Below, piece by piece: positions 1-7,714 of a stretch of 64,000 nt of DNA. The notes under the pieces were generated by a model that was not told the origin of the DNA, made no database searches, and saw only the letters and a list, made by a program, of their open reading frames with translations. The position numbers and the translations under genes are program-made. Origin of the DNA: Gordonia rubripertincta (GTDB lineage: Bacteria > Actinomycetota > Actinomycetes > Mycobacteriales > Mycobacteriaceae); contig NZ_CP136136.1 in assembly GCF_038024875.1 (NCBI RefSeq), positions 4,836,001 to 4,900,000 on the forward strand, given 5' to 3'. Each line of letters opens with the position of its first letter. Position 1 is the first letter of the stretch.

Positions 1-524
1 CGCAGGGACTGTTTGTCCGCCGCGGAGACGGTGTCGAGGACCGCTGCCTGGGCGACAACGGTGGTGATGGTCGTCGAGGCGGTACGCGCACCGAGCTTGC
101 CGACGGCCCACACCGCGAGCTGCCCACCGGCCGAGTGTCCGACGACGCCGACCGAGGAGAAGTCGATCACACGGAGGTCGACGTCCTGCTCCTGCAGCGC
201 ATCGCGCACCGGACCGTCGAGGGCACGGATCGCGTCGAGGACGTCGCGGCCGGTGTTCGGCCAGCCGCCGCCCGGCTCCCCGACGCGGCGGTACTCGATG
301 TTCCACACGACCGCACCGCGTTCGGACATCGTCCGCGCGACCGCGGTCTGGATCGTCGAGCCGTACTCCACCGCCCACGACCCGCCGTGAACCAGGACGA
401 CCAGCCGGGCCGGCGTCGCCGGGTCGAGGCCTTCTCGAGGAAGGTAGAGGTGGCCGAATTGCGAAGGCTCGCTGCCGTATTCGATCTTGGTGCGTCGTAC
501 GGCGCAGCGTCGGACGCCACTCAT
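1..524 (-). CDS. alpha/beta hydrolase, 3' end cut by window edge
   Basis: Serine hydrolase of the alpha/beta fold; substrate unknown. About 174 codons are visible from ATG at 524, and the gene runs off the left edge. Two landmarks are clear: an oxyanion-type motif VHGGSW near residue 35 and the nucleophile elbow GHSAGG near residue 110. The HGGxW plus GHSAGG pairing is typical of carboxylesterase/formamidase-like (BD-FAE, kynurenine formamidase-like) hydrolases. The acid and histidine of the triad would lie beyond the window. The start overlaps the rsmE stop in an ATGA tetranucleotide, so it is translationally coupled as the distal gene of hrcA-dnaJ2-rsmE. No signal peptide is seen, so it is probably cytoplasmic. 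The fold is secure; the function is not. Confidence 0.85.
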   Translation of the reverse strand, partial: MSGVRRCAVRRTKIEYGSEPSQFGHLYLPREGLDPATPARLVVLVHGGSWAVEYGSTIQTAVARTMSERGAVVWNIEYRRVGEPGGGWPNTGRDVLDAIRALDGPVRDALQEQDVDLRVIDFSSVGVVGHSAGGQLAVWAVGKLGARTASTTITTVVAQAAVLDTVSAADKQSL

Positions 525-1270
525 CGCGACCACCGTCCGGTCAGCACGCCGATCGCACCCAGCGCCACCGCACCCGCGGTCGAGGTACGCAGCACCTCCG
601 GACCGAGCACCACCGGATGGGCGCCGAGCGCGGTGAGGTCGGCGACCTCGGCGTCGTCGAGTCCGCCTTCGGGGCCGACGACGAGCACTATCTCGCTCGC
701 ATCGGCGAGCAGCAGTTCGGCGAGGGGCCGCGCGGCCTCCTCGTGCAGCACCGCGACCACACCACCCGCGGCCACCGCGTCTGCGCACCGCGCACGAACG
801 TCGATGGTGGTGGCGAGGTCGGTGACCTCAGGAATCCAGGGTCGTCGGCTCTGCTTCGCGGCAGCCGACGCCGCGGCCCGCCACTTGGCAACTCCCTTGT
901 CCGCCTTGCCCGTCCACCGTGCGACACAGCGCATCGCCTGCCACGGAACGATCACGTCGATGCCGGCCTCGGTCGCCAGATCGACGGCCAGTTCGGATCG
1001 CTCGGACTTGGGCAACGCCTGCACGAGGGTCACCTGCGGGGTGGGCCGCGCCTGGAACGAGAACTCACGCACCGACGCGACGAGGGTGTCCTTGCCGGCG
1101 ATCTCCCGGATCTCGCATCCGGCCACCGATCCCGCGCCGTCGCCGACGAGGATGCGCTCCCCCACCCCGAGGCGCGCGACCGTCACCGCATGCCGGCCTT
1201 CCGGCCCGCTGAGGATGAGGTCGGCACCCGGGGCGGGGACGGAGTCCGCCCAGAAAAGCGGTGGGCTCAC
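521..1270 (-). CDS. rsmE: 16S rRNA (uracil1498-N3)-methyltransferase RsmE
   Basis: SAM-dependent SPOUT-class enzyme that methylates N3 of U1498 in 16S rRNA of the 30S subunit. The 249-residue length is normal for the family. The SAM-binding knot region near the C-terminus shows VVGPEGGLDDAEV and LGPEVLRTSTA, the family's GPEGG and LGxxxLRxxTA signatures; an N-terminal PUA-like domain precedes them. The start is GTG at 1270, which overlaps the dnaJ2 TGA as GTGA; the reading frame stays open upstream but that part is antisense to dnaJ2 sequence. The 3' end overlaps the hydrolase start by four bases. Order hrcA-dnaJ2-rsmE matches mycobacteria (from memory, Rv2374c-Rv2372c). Confidence 0.95.
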   Translation of the reverse strand: MSPPLFWADSVPAPGADLILSGPEGRHAVTVARLGVGERILVGDGAGSVAGCEIREIAGKDTLVASVREFSFQARPTPQVTLVQALPKSERSELAVDLATEAGIDVIVPWQAMRCVARWTGKADKGVAKWRAAASAAAKQSRRPWIPEVTDLATTIDVRARCADAVAAGGVVAVLHEEAARPLAELLLADASEIVLVVGPEGGLDDAEVADLTALGAHPVVLGPEVLRTSTAGAVALGAIGVLTGRWSR

Positions 1271-2433
1271 TTGCCTGCGAACGCGTTGCGCAGTCGTGAG
1301 AAGAGTCCGCCCGGAGCGGCCGCGGCCGAGGTGTTGACCACCTCGATCTCGTCCTGCGCCACCTTCTTGAGCTTCTTGAGGGCGTCGGTCTGGGCGTTGT
1401 CGAGCTTGGTCGGGACGACCACGTCGAGGTGCACATGCAGGTTGCCGCGAACCCCCGAGCTGACGTGCGGCATGCCCTGGCCGCGCAGCTTGACCACCTG
1501 ACCGGGTTGAGTGCCCGGGTCGATCTTGACGGTTACCGGGTCTCCGAGAATGGTCTCGACGTCGAACTCGGCGCCGAGCGCGGCGTCGACCATCGGGACC
1601 TTCAGGGTGCAGTGCAGGTCGTCCTTGTCGCGCAGGAAGACCTCGTGCGGACGCTCGGTGACCTCGACGTAGAGGTCGCCGGCCGGGCCGCCGCCGGGAC
1701 CGACCTCGCCCTGGCCGCTGAGCCGGACCCGCATACCGCTCTCGATGCCGGCCGGGATGCGGACGGTCATGGTGCGACGCGAACGAACCCGGCCGTCGCC
1801 GCCGCATTTGTGGCAGGGGTCGGGGATGACCTCGCCGACGCCGTGACAGGTGGGGCACTCACGGACGGTCATCACCTGACCGAGGAAGGACCGCTGCACC
1901 GACTGGATCTCGCCTGCGCCATGACAGGTGTCGCAGGCGACCGGCTTGCTGTCGCCGTTGGTTCCCGAACCGGTGCACGCGTCGCACAGGATCGCGGTGT
2001 CGACGGTGATCTCCTTGTTGACGCCCTTGGCGCACTCGGCGAGATCGAGCTTGATGTTGACCAGCGCGGGTTCACCCGGTTGAACGCGCGAGCGGGGACC
2101 ACGCCCCGACCCGAATCCGCCGCCTCCGCCGAAGGCGCCGCCGTTGCCGAAGAAGGCCTCGAAGACGTCGCCGAAGCCACCGCCCCCGCCACCGAAACCG
2201 CCGAAACCACCGGCGCCCGCGCCCGCGAGGGGGTCGCCACCGGCATCGACGATGCGACGCTTCTCCGGATCGGTCAGCACCTCGTAGGCGGTGCTGACCT
2301 CTTTGAACTCGTCTTCCTTGCCCGGGTTGACGTCGGGATGCAGTTCGCGTGCCTTCTTGCGGTAGGCGCGCTTGAGCTCCTGGTCACTGGCACCCTTCGC
2401 CACACCCAGGATTGCGTAATAGTCACGTGCCAC
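1267..2433 (-). CDS. dnaJ2: Chaperone DnaJ (type I, DnaJ2)
   Basis: Hsp40 co-chaperone that delivers unfolded clients to DnaK and stimulates its ATPase. The order of domains in the 388 residues is a J-domain (1-65, HPD at about 32-34), a Gly/Phe-rich linker (about 70-110), four zinc-binding CxxCxGxG-type repeats (CDACTGSG, CDTCHGAG, CPTCHGVG, CHKCGGDG), and the C-terminal substrate-binding beta-domains. All HPD and zinc cysteines are present, so it looks functional. The start is GTG at 2433; an AAGGAT sequence lies about 10 nt upstream. It lies 170 bp downstream of hrcA and is coupled to rsmE by a 4-nt overlap. Pairing with hrcA rather than with dnaK/grpE marks it as the second actinobacterial DnaJ. 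Confidence 0.96.
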   Translation of the reverse strand: MARDYYAILGVAKGASDQELKRAYRKKARELHPDVNPGKEDEFKEVSTAYEVLTDPEKRRIVDAGGDPLAGAGAGGFGGFGGGGGGFGDVFEAFFGNGGAFGGGGGFGSGRGPRSRVQPGEPALVNIKLDLAECAKGVNKEITVDTAILCDACTGSGTNGDSKPVACDTCHGAGEIQSVQRSFLGQVMTVRECPTCHGVGEVIPDPCHKCGGDGRVRSRRTMTVRIPAGIESGMRVRLSGQGEVGPGGGPAGDLYVEVTERPHEVFLRDKDDLHCTLKVPMVDAALGAEFDVETILGDPVTVKIDPGTQPGQVVKLRGQGMPHVSSGVRGNLHVHLDVVVPTKLDNAQTDALKKLKKVAQDEIEVVNTSAAAAPGGLFSRLRNAFAGK

Positions 2434-2603
2434 GGTTGTAGTGATCCTTCGGTTTCAGTTGGTACCCAAGCGGTCTCAGTCTGTGCCCACGCGGTGCATG
2501 CCTATTCGGAGTGGACACGCGACCGCGCGGTACGCAGTGGAACCATCCAATTCTGCCGACGACCGGTTCCGGCTCTCGCCCGACCTCCGCCGCCGGGTGG
2601 CGG

Positions 2604-3638
2604 TCATCGTTCGGCGAGCACCTCACCGATGTATTTGGCAACGGCTGCGACCGAGGCGATGGTTCCCGGGTAGTCCATCCGTGTGGGGCCGAGCACACCG
2701 ACGCCGCCGAACACGGTTCCCGATGCACCGTACCCTGTGGACACCACGGAGGTCCCACGCAGGTTCTCGGTCTGGGTCTCCTCCCCGATCTGCACTGTGA
2801 CCTGGCCCATGTCCTGCGTCGTGGCGAGGATCTTGAGCACGACGACCTGCTCCTCGAGGGCTTCCAGGACCGTGTCCATGCCGCCGACGACGGGCGTGAA
2901 ATCGGCCGCCGACCGCGCCAGGTTGGACGTGCCGCCGAGGACGAGACGGTCGTCGCCCCGTTCGACGAGGGTCTCGACGAGAACCGTCGCGATGTTGAGG
3001 ACCGCCCCGCGGATGTCGTCGGGTGCCGAGTTGGCGAGCTCGGCCACCGCCGCCGACGCCTCCTCGAGTCGCTGGCCGTGCAGCGCGACGGAGAACATGT
3101 CCCGCAGGCGTGCGATGTCCTCCTCGTCGCGGTCCTCGTTCAGCGCGACCATGCGCTGTTCGACGCGACCGTTGTCGACGATCACGACGAGCAGCAGCCG
3201 CGACGGCGAGAGCGAGACGACCTCGAGGTGCCGGACACGCGCCGCCGACAGCACCGGGTACTGGATGACGGCCACCTGGCGGGTCAGCTGGGCCAACAGC
3301 TTCACCGAGCGTCGCAGCACATCGTCGAGGTCGACGCCGGAGTCGAGCACCGACAGGATGGCGCGTCGTTCCGCCGACGAGAGCGGCTTGATCTCGCTGA
3401 TGCGGTCCACGAACATCCGGTAGCCCTTGTCCGTGGGGACACGACCCGAGCTGGTGTGCGGCTGGGTGATGTACCCCTCGGCCTCGAGTACCGCCATGTC
3501 GTTGCGGACGGTCGCGCTCGACACCCCGAGCTGATGCCGTTCGACGAGCGCCTTCGATCCGATGGGCTCCTGCGACTCGACGTAGTCGGTCACGATCGCG
3601 CGGAGGATCTCGAATCGACGGTCATCCGTTGTGGACAC
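2604..3638 (-). CDS. hrcA: Heat-inducible transcription repressor HrcA
   Basis: Repressor of class I heat-shock genes; it binds CIRCE elements (usually upstream of groE) and its folding depends on GroEL. The protein has 344 residues. The N-terminal winged helix-turn-helix includes the conserved GVSSATVRNDMAVLE helix region, followed by HTSSGRVPTDKGYR. A long GAF-like effector domain follows, ending in a GGxGVLGPTRMDY segment typical of HrcA. The start is GTG at 3638: a strong AGGAGGTG Shine-Dalgarno lies 6 nt upstream, which rules out the longer open frame. I find no CIRCE inverted repeat (TTAGCACTC-N9-GAGTGCTAA type) upstream, so autoregulation is not evident; its targets are probably groE operons elsewhere. 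Confidence 0.96.
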   Translation of the reverse strand: MSTTDDRRFEILRAIVTDYVESQEPIGSKALVERHQLGVSSATVRNDMAVLEAEGYITQPHTSSGRVPTDKGYRMFVDRISEIKPLSSAERRAILSVLDSGVDLDDVLRRSVKLLAQLTRQVAVIQYPVLSAARVRHLEVVSLSPSRLLLVVIVDNGRVEQRMVALNEDRDEEDIARLRDMFSVALHGQRLEEASAAVAELANSAPDDIRGAVLNIATVLVETLVERGDDRLVLGGTSNLARSAADFTPVVGGMDTVLEALEEQVVVLKILATTQDMGQVTVQIGEETQTENLRGTSVVSTGYGASGTVFGGVGVLGPTRMDYPGTIASVAAVAKYIGEVLAER

Positions 3639-3744
3639 GCGGTACACCTCCTGATCCAAGTCCCGGTCCATGGAGTTGGGCCATAGAGTTGGGTTACGTC
3701 CCATACTGGGTACTTTCCATACTACGAAACCGGCGCGGAGTTCC

Positions 3745-4248
3745 ATGATCTTCAAGGGGGTGCGGGAGGGCAGGCCCTATCCCGACCACAAGCTGTCGGC
3801 GCGCGGCTGGGCGAAGATCCCTCCCCGCCAGCTGCGACTCGACCAGCTGACGACGCTGACCAAGGTGCTGGCCCTGGACAAGCTGCTGAGCGAGGACTCG
3901 ACCTTCTACGGCGACCTGTTCGCGCACGTGGTCCGCTGGGAGGGCGAGCTCTACCTCGAGGACGGATTGCACCGTGCCGTGCGCTCGGCGCTGCGGAACC
4001 GCAACATCATCCATGCCCGCACCCTCGATCTCGACGCCCTCGACCTCTCCGAGGGGGCACGCGCTCTCGAGGAACAGCTCGAGGACACCGCCGAGATCCC
4101 GGCGCGTCCCCGCGTCGTCGACGTCCCGCCCGAACCGGTCCGGCCGCCGCGCAGCGCTCCCGACCCCCACAGCGGCGGTGGCGTGCATCGTCGAGGCCGC
4201 CGGTCCACCGGCTGGACGAGTCCGCCGCGTCCCGAGCGACCCTGGTAG
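3745..4248 (+). CDS. Conserved actinobacterial protein (Rv2375-like)
   Basis: A 167-residue protein. The first ~110 residues are the conserved part (starting MIFKGVREGRPYP, with LSEDSTFYGDLFAHVVRW and YLEDGLHRAVRSALRNR). The tail is low-complexity, rich in Pro, Arg and Glu. The gene next to hrcA in mycobacteria has this architecture, and automated annotation often labels it a VapB-type antitoxin; no toxin partner lies beside it here, so I do not adopt that label. The DGLHR segment resembles the DGxHR motif of ParB/Srx-like folds, a weak hint only. ATG at 3745 has GGAG four bases upstream. It diverges from hrcA across a 106-bp gap that must hold both promoters. Confidence 0.75.
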   Translation: MIFKGVREGRPYPDHKLSARGWAKIPPRQLRLDQLTTLTKVLALDKLLSEDSTFYGDLFAHVVRWEGELYLEDGLHRAVRSALRNRNIIHARTLDLDALDLSEGARALEEQLEDTAEIPARPRVVDVPPEPVRPPRSAPDPHSGGGVHRRGRRSTGWTSPPRPERPW

Positions 4249-4257
4249 TCCGCACAC

Positions 4258-4317
4258 CCACCCTTTTTCCGTGAATCCACCGGCCGGCGCGGGGCCGGGT
4301 TCACGGAAAAGGGGTGG
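4258..4317. terminator. Bidirectional hairpin terminator
   Basis: Two ~20-nt arms (4258-4278 and 4298-4317) are almost perfect reverse complements around a GC-rich loop. The outer stem carries a T-run on one side and an A-run on the other, so on either strand the hairpin is flanked by U-like tracts. It lies between two convergent genes, the Rv2375-like gene and hemW, and fits a shared terminator. Confidence 0.85.
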
Positions 4318-4332
4318 ACCTGTGCGCGTTGC

Positions 4333-5544
4333 CTAACCCCAGAGCACGCGGCGGATCACCCCGTCGGCGAGAAGCCGGCCGGCGTCGGTGAGCACGTGGG
4401 CATCCCCGGCCGGGGCGAGCAGGCCGTCGGCGCAGAGCTTTTCGGCGTTCGCGCGTTCGGCGTCGTCGAGGAGCCGGTCCGGGAGGCCGCTGCGGAGTCG
4501 CGTGGTGAGCATGACCGCCTCCATGTGACGGTCCTCCGCGGTGAGCTGCTCCGACGACGCGGCGGGCAACGCACCCTCGCACAGAGTCTGTGCGTAACGC
4601 GCCGGATGCTTCACATTCCACCAGCGCACCCCGTTGACATGGGAATGCGCGCCGGGACCGATCCCCCACCAGTCCGAACTGTTCCAGTACGCGAGGTTGT
4701 GCCGGCACGCACCGGCGTCGTCGAGCGCCCAGTTGGACACCTCGTACCACTCGAAACCGTTGCGACTCAACCGATCATCGAGGATTTTGTAGCGGTCGGC
4801 GAGCACGTCGTCGTCGGGTGCGGGCATCTCGCCCCGCCGGATCCGACGCGCCAGCGCGGTGCCGTCCTCGACGATCAGCGCGTAGGCCGACACATGGTCG
4901 ACACCCGCGGAAAGCACGGCGTCGAGGGTCGCGTGCAGATCGGCATCGGTCTCGCCGGGGGTGCCGTAGATGAGGTCGAGGTTGACGTGGTCGAAGCCGG
5001 CGGCCCGGGCCTCGCGCGCCGCGGCGACCGCACGGCCCGGGGTGTGCACCCGGTCCAGGACCTTGAGCACGTGCTGGGCGGCGGACTGCATGCCGAGCGA
5101 GATGCGCGTGAACCCGGCGGTGCGCAAGTGCTCGAAGAACTCCGGCGACGTCGACTCCGGGTTCGATTCGGTGGTGACCTCCGCGCCCGGGGCGAGGTCG
5201 AAGTTCGCGCGTACCGCGTCGAGCAGCCTGGTCAGACCGTCCGCCCCGAGGAGAGACGGCGTGCCGCCGCCGACGAAGATCGTCGACACCTGACGCGCCG
5301 GCGACAGCAGCCGAGCCGCCGACTCCAGTTCCGCAGCCACCGCCGCCTGCCAGGACTCCGGCGACGAGGACGAGCCGAGCTCGCCGGCGGTGTAGGTGTT
5401 GAAGTCGCAGTACCCGCATCGTGTCGCGCAGAACGGGACATGCAGGTAGAGGCCGAACGGCACCGCGGGGTCGACGTCTCGGCAGGCCCCGTCGACGAGC
5501 TGCGTGGTGAGCTCAGAGGTGGGTGCTTCGATGTCGACTTTCAC
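4333..5544 (-). CDS. hemW: Radical SAM protein HemW (HemN-like heme chaperone)
   Basis: Radical-SAM family member related to oxygen-independent coproporphyrinogen III oxidase. HemW proteins are thought to be heme chaperones rather than oxidases. The 403 residues include the 4Fe-4S/SAM motif C39-x3-C43-x2-C46 (HVPFCATRCGYCDF), the FVGGGTPSLL SAM-contact segment, and LGMQS and DLIYGTPGE strands of the TIM-like barrel; a C-terminal HemN-type domain follows. The start is GTG at 5544, with no good Shine-Dalgarno; a later start would still keep the cluster. The following gene in this direction is blocked by the terminator at 4258-4317. HemW uses CX3CX2C without the extra N-terminal Cys of true HemN, as here. 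Confidence 0.93.
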   Translation of the reverse strand: MKVDIEAPTSELTTQLVDGACRDVDPAVPFGLYLHVPFCATRCGYCDFNTYTAGELGSSSSPESWQAAVAAELESAARLLSPARQVSTIFVGGGTPSLLGADGLTRLLDAVRANFDLAPGAEVTTESNPESTSPEFFEHLRTAGFTRISLGMQSAAQHVLKVLDRVHTPGRAVAAAREARAAGFDHVNLDLIYGTPGETDADLHATLDAVLSAGVDHVSAYALIVEDGTALARRIRRGEMPAPDDDVLADRYKILDDRLSRNGFEWYEVSNWALDDAGACRHNLAYWNSSDWWGIGPGAHSHVNGVRWWNVKHPARYAQTLCEGALPAASSEQLTAEDRHMEAVMLTTRLRSGLPDRLLDDAERANAEKLCADGLLAPAGDAHVLTDAGRLLADGVIRRVLWG

Positions 5545-5747
5545 CGTTCCATCATGACGACCTCCGCGTCTGCACCGAAATCGCTGAGACCCTCGGCGCC
5601 GGGAAGCAAGACGCCGCAGCGCGGAATAACCGTGTGACCGGCGGCATTGACCGTCTCAGGTAGGACCTCCGGCCCGGCCGGCACAGACACGTTTCCATCA
5701 TCGTGATGGAAAATAACCCCAAGTAGACGAGGCGATGATGGTCGTGG
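5545..5747. other. Intergenic stretch with no supported gene
   Basis: About 200 bp between the divergent hemW and the sulfur operon leader. A reading frame on the minus strand reaches the hemW start (overlapping it as GTGA), but its codons are less GC-rich in third position than the neighbours, it lacks a ribosome site, and I recognise no family. It may be non-coding or a decayed remnant. Confidence 0.4.
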
Positions 5748-5753
5748 CACTAT
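5748..5753 (+). promoter_or_regulatory. Candidate -10 box for leaderless sulfur-operon transcript
   Basis: CACTAT matches the actinobacterial TANNNT -10 consensus at positions 2 and 6. Exactly seven bases separate it from the GTG at 5761, so transcription would start at or on the leader-peptide start codon. No -35 box stands out. Confidence 0.5.
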
Positions 5754-5760
5754 GGACCTC

Positions 5761-5841
5761 GTGATTTTCCCAGGGGTGTGGCTCGCAGCGCGTCGCCACA
5801 TTGATCTCAAGCGCGTCAACAGCGCTTTCTGTCGCGTCTAG
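5761..5841 (+). CDS. Cysteine-operon leader peptide (RRHxDLxRV type)
   Basis: A 26-codon frame (GTG 5761 to TAG 5839) encodes VIFPGVWLAARRHIDLKRVN followed by SAFCRV. The RRHxDLxRVxxxxCR core is the pattern I know from putative cis-regulatory leader peptides upstream of sulfate and cysteine genes in actinobacteria. A single Cys codon (TGT) sits third from the end, placed so that a ribosome short of Cys-tRNA would stall near the 3' end. The spacing to the upstream -10-like box suggests leaderless translation. Downstream lie two hairpins, one of which covers the sirA ribosome site. The role inferred is cysteine-responsive attenuation of sirA-cysH-cysD-cysN. The peptide itself probably has no other function. 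Confidence 0.75.
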   Translation: MIFPGVWLAARRHIDLKRVNSAFCRV

Positions 5842-5862
5842 CGACGTTTCGGCCCCGATTGG

Positions 5863-5940
5863 TCCCCGGTTCCGGGGATGCCGGCACGTTTCAGCCCACT
5901 TTTTCGTGCAATGAACGCCGGCCCTGTGCGCCGGCACAGG
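5863..5940 (+). promoter_or_regulatory. Attenuator hairpins; second one sequesters sirA Shine-Dalgarno
   Basis: Hairpin A: 7-bp stem 5863-5869 with 5872-5878. Hairpin B: perfect 7-bp stem 5923-5929 with 5934-5940 and loop GCCG; its 3' arm contains the AGG of the AGGAG ribosome site at 5938-5942, six bases before the sirA ATG at 5948. A competing fold is possible: GCACG 5884-5888 with CGTGC 5905-5909, and GCCGGC copies at 5880-5885, 5917-5922 and 5930-5935 can pair in alternative ways. This is the layout expected for switching between open and closed ribosome sites depending on ribosome position on the leader. Confidence 0.55.
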
Positions 5941-5947
5941 AGATTTC

Positions 5948-7714
5948 ATGACGTCCACCACCGATGCCCCTGCTGTGTCCAGCACGGGATCCGAGCCTCA
6001 TGCCGTCGACTCAGCAGGCGCCGGCACCGAGAAGCGCGCGCGTCCGGCGCGCAAGGCACGCCCGGCCAAGCGTCGCGCCGAAGGTCAGTGGAAGCTCGGC
6101 TACCGCGAGCCGCTGAACCCCAACGAGCAGGTCAAGAAGGACGACAACCCCCTCAACGTCCGCGCCCGCATCGAGAACATCTACTCCAAGCAGGGATTCG
6201 ACTCGATCGACAAGCAGGATCTGCGCGGCCGGATGCGCTGGTGGGGCCTGTATACCCAGCGCGCCGAGGGTTACGACGGCACCTGGACCGGTGACGAGAA
6301 CATCGACATCCTCGAGGACAAGCACTTCATGATGCGCGTGCGCTGTGACGCCGGCGCACTCAACGTCGCGCAGCTGCGCACCCTCGGCGAGCTCTCGACC
6401 GAATTCGCCCGCGACACCGCCGACCTCTCCGACCGCGAGAACGTCCAGTATCACTGGATCCGGATCGAGGACGTCCCGACGATCTGGGAGCGCCTCGAAG
6501 GCGTCGGCCTCCAGACCACGGAGGCCTGCGGTGACTGCCCCCGAGTGGTGCTGGGATCGCCGCTGGCCGGTGAGTCCTTCGACGAAATCCTCGACCCCAC
6601 CCCTGCCATCGACGAGATCGTCCGTCGCTACATCGGGGACCCGAAGTACTCGAACCTGCCGCGCAAGTTCAAGACCGCGATCTCCGGCCAGCAGGACGTG
6701 GTCCACGAGATCAACGACGTCGCCTTCGTCGGCGTCGTCCACCCCGAACACGGCCCGGGCCTCGACCTCTGGGTCGGTGGCGGCCTGTCCACCAACCCGA
6801 TGCTCGCCCAGCGTGTCGGCGCCTGGGTCCCGCTCGACGAGGTGCCCGATGTGTGGGAGGCCGTTGTCTCGATCTTCCGCGACTACGGATACCGCCGCCT
6901 CCGCGCGAAGGCCCGCCTGAAGTTCCTCATCAAGGACTGGGGCATCGAGAAGTTCCGCCAGGTGCTCGAGGACGAGTACCTCGGCCGCAAGCTGATCGAC
7001 GGTCCGCCCCCGGAACAGCCCGAACGCCCGATCGATCACATCGGCGTGCAGAAGCTCCGCAACGGGCTCAACGCGATCGGCTTCTCCCCCATCGCCGGAC
7101 GTGTCTCGGGCACGATCCTCACCAAGACCGCCGAGGCCGTCGCCGCCGCCGGTTCCGACCGGGTCCGGTTCACGCCCTACCAGAAGCTGATCGTCCTCGA
7201 CGTCCCCGACGACAAGGTCGAATGGCTCATCGACGAGCTCAAGCCGCTCGGCCTGCACGGCCGCCCCACCCAGTGGCGTCGGAACCTGCTGGCCTGCAGC
7301 GGTATCGAGTTCTGCAAGCTCTCGTTCACCGAGACCCGCAAGCGTTCTCAGGTTCTCGCGCCCGAGCTCGACGAGCGCCTCGCCGACATCAACTCGAAGC
7401 TCGACGTGCCGATCACCGTGAACATCAACGGCTGCCCCAACTCTTGCGGCCGATCGCAGATCGCCGACATCGGATTCAAGGGGCAGCTCGTCGAGGACGC
7501 CGACGGCAACCAGACCGACGGCTTCCAGGTCCACCTGGGCGGCAGCCTCGGCCTCGACTCCGGTTTCGGTCGCAAGCTGCGCCAGCACAAGGTGCTCGGC
7601 ACCGAGCTGGGCGACTACATCGAGCGCGTGGTCCGCAACTTCGTCGACCAGCGCGAAGAGGGTGAACGGTTCGCGCAGTGGGCCGTTCGCGCCGACGAGG
7701 AGGCTCTCCGATGA
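5948..7714 (+). CDS. sirA: Assimilatory sulfite reductase (ferredoxin), SirA
   Basis: Reduces sulfite to sulfide with six electrons from ferredoxin, using siroheme coupled to a 4Fe-4S cluster. The 588 residues include the cluster/siroheme ligands C450-x5-C456 and C496-x3-C500 (LACSGIEFC, NGCPNSCG). Two ferredoxin-like halves of the nitrite/sulfite reductase fold precede and follow. Y102 and C194 are 92 residues apart, the same spacing as the Tyr69-Cys161 covalent pair known in M. tuberculosis SirA, so that crosslink is probably conserved. The N-terminus has a ~45-residue Ala/Arg/Lys-rich extension. ATG at 5948 has AGGAG six bases upstream, inside a hairpin. First enzyme gene of a five-gene operon with overlapping stops and starts. 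Confidence 0.97.
   Translation: MTSTTDAPAVSSTGSEPHAVDSAGAGTEKRARPARKARPAKRRAEGQWKLGYREPLNPNEQVKKDDNPLNVRARIENIYSKQGFDSIDKQDLRGRMRWWGLYTQRAEGYDGTWTGDENIDILEDKHFMMRVRCDAGALNVAQLRTLGELSTEFARDTADLSDRENVQYHWIRIEDVPTIWERLEGVGLQTTEACGDCPRVVLGSPLAGESFDEILDPTPAIDEIVRRYIGDPKYSNLPRKFKTAISGQQDVVHEINDVAFVGVVHPEHGPGLDLWVGGGLSTNPMLAQRVGAWVPLDEVPDVWEAVVSIFRDYGYRRLRAKARLKFLIKDWGIEKFRQVLEDEYLGRKLIDGPPPEQPERPIDHIGVQKLRNGLNAIGFSPIAGRVSGTILTKTAEAVAAAGSDRVRFTPYQKLIVLDVPDDKVEWLIDELKPLGLHGRPTQWRRNLLACSGIEFCKLSFTETRKRSQVLAPELDERLADINSKLDVPITVNINGCPNSCGRSQIADIGFKGQLVEDADGNQTDGFQVHLGGSLGLDSGFGRKLRQHKVLGTELGDYIERVVRNFVDQREEGERFAQWAVRADEEALR

Noticed and set aside
3639..3744. CIRCE element upstream of hrcA
   Set aside because: No inverted repeat with TTAGCACTC-like arms is present.
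5541..5819. 92-codon frame on the minus strand ending in the hemW start
   Set aside because: No ribosome site, weaker GC3 than neighbours, antisense to the leader peptide region, no family recognised. May be a remnant but not supportable as a gene.
6011..7588. 525-codon open frame antisense to sirA
   Set aside because: Shadow frame produced by high GC and the strong codon bias of sirA; sequence is low in information (Val/Leu/Asp/Glu-rich) and sirA is unambiguous.
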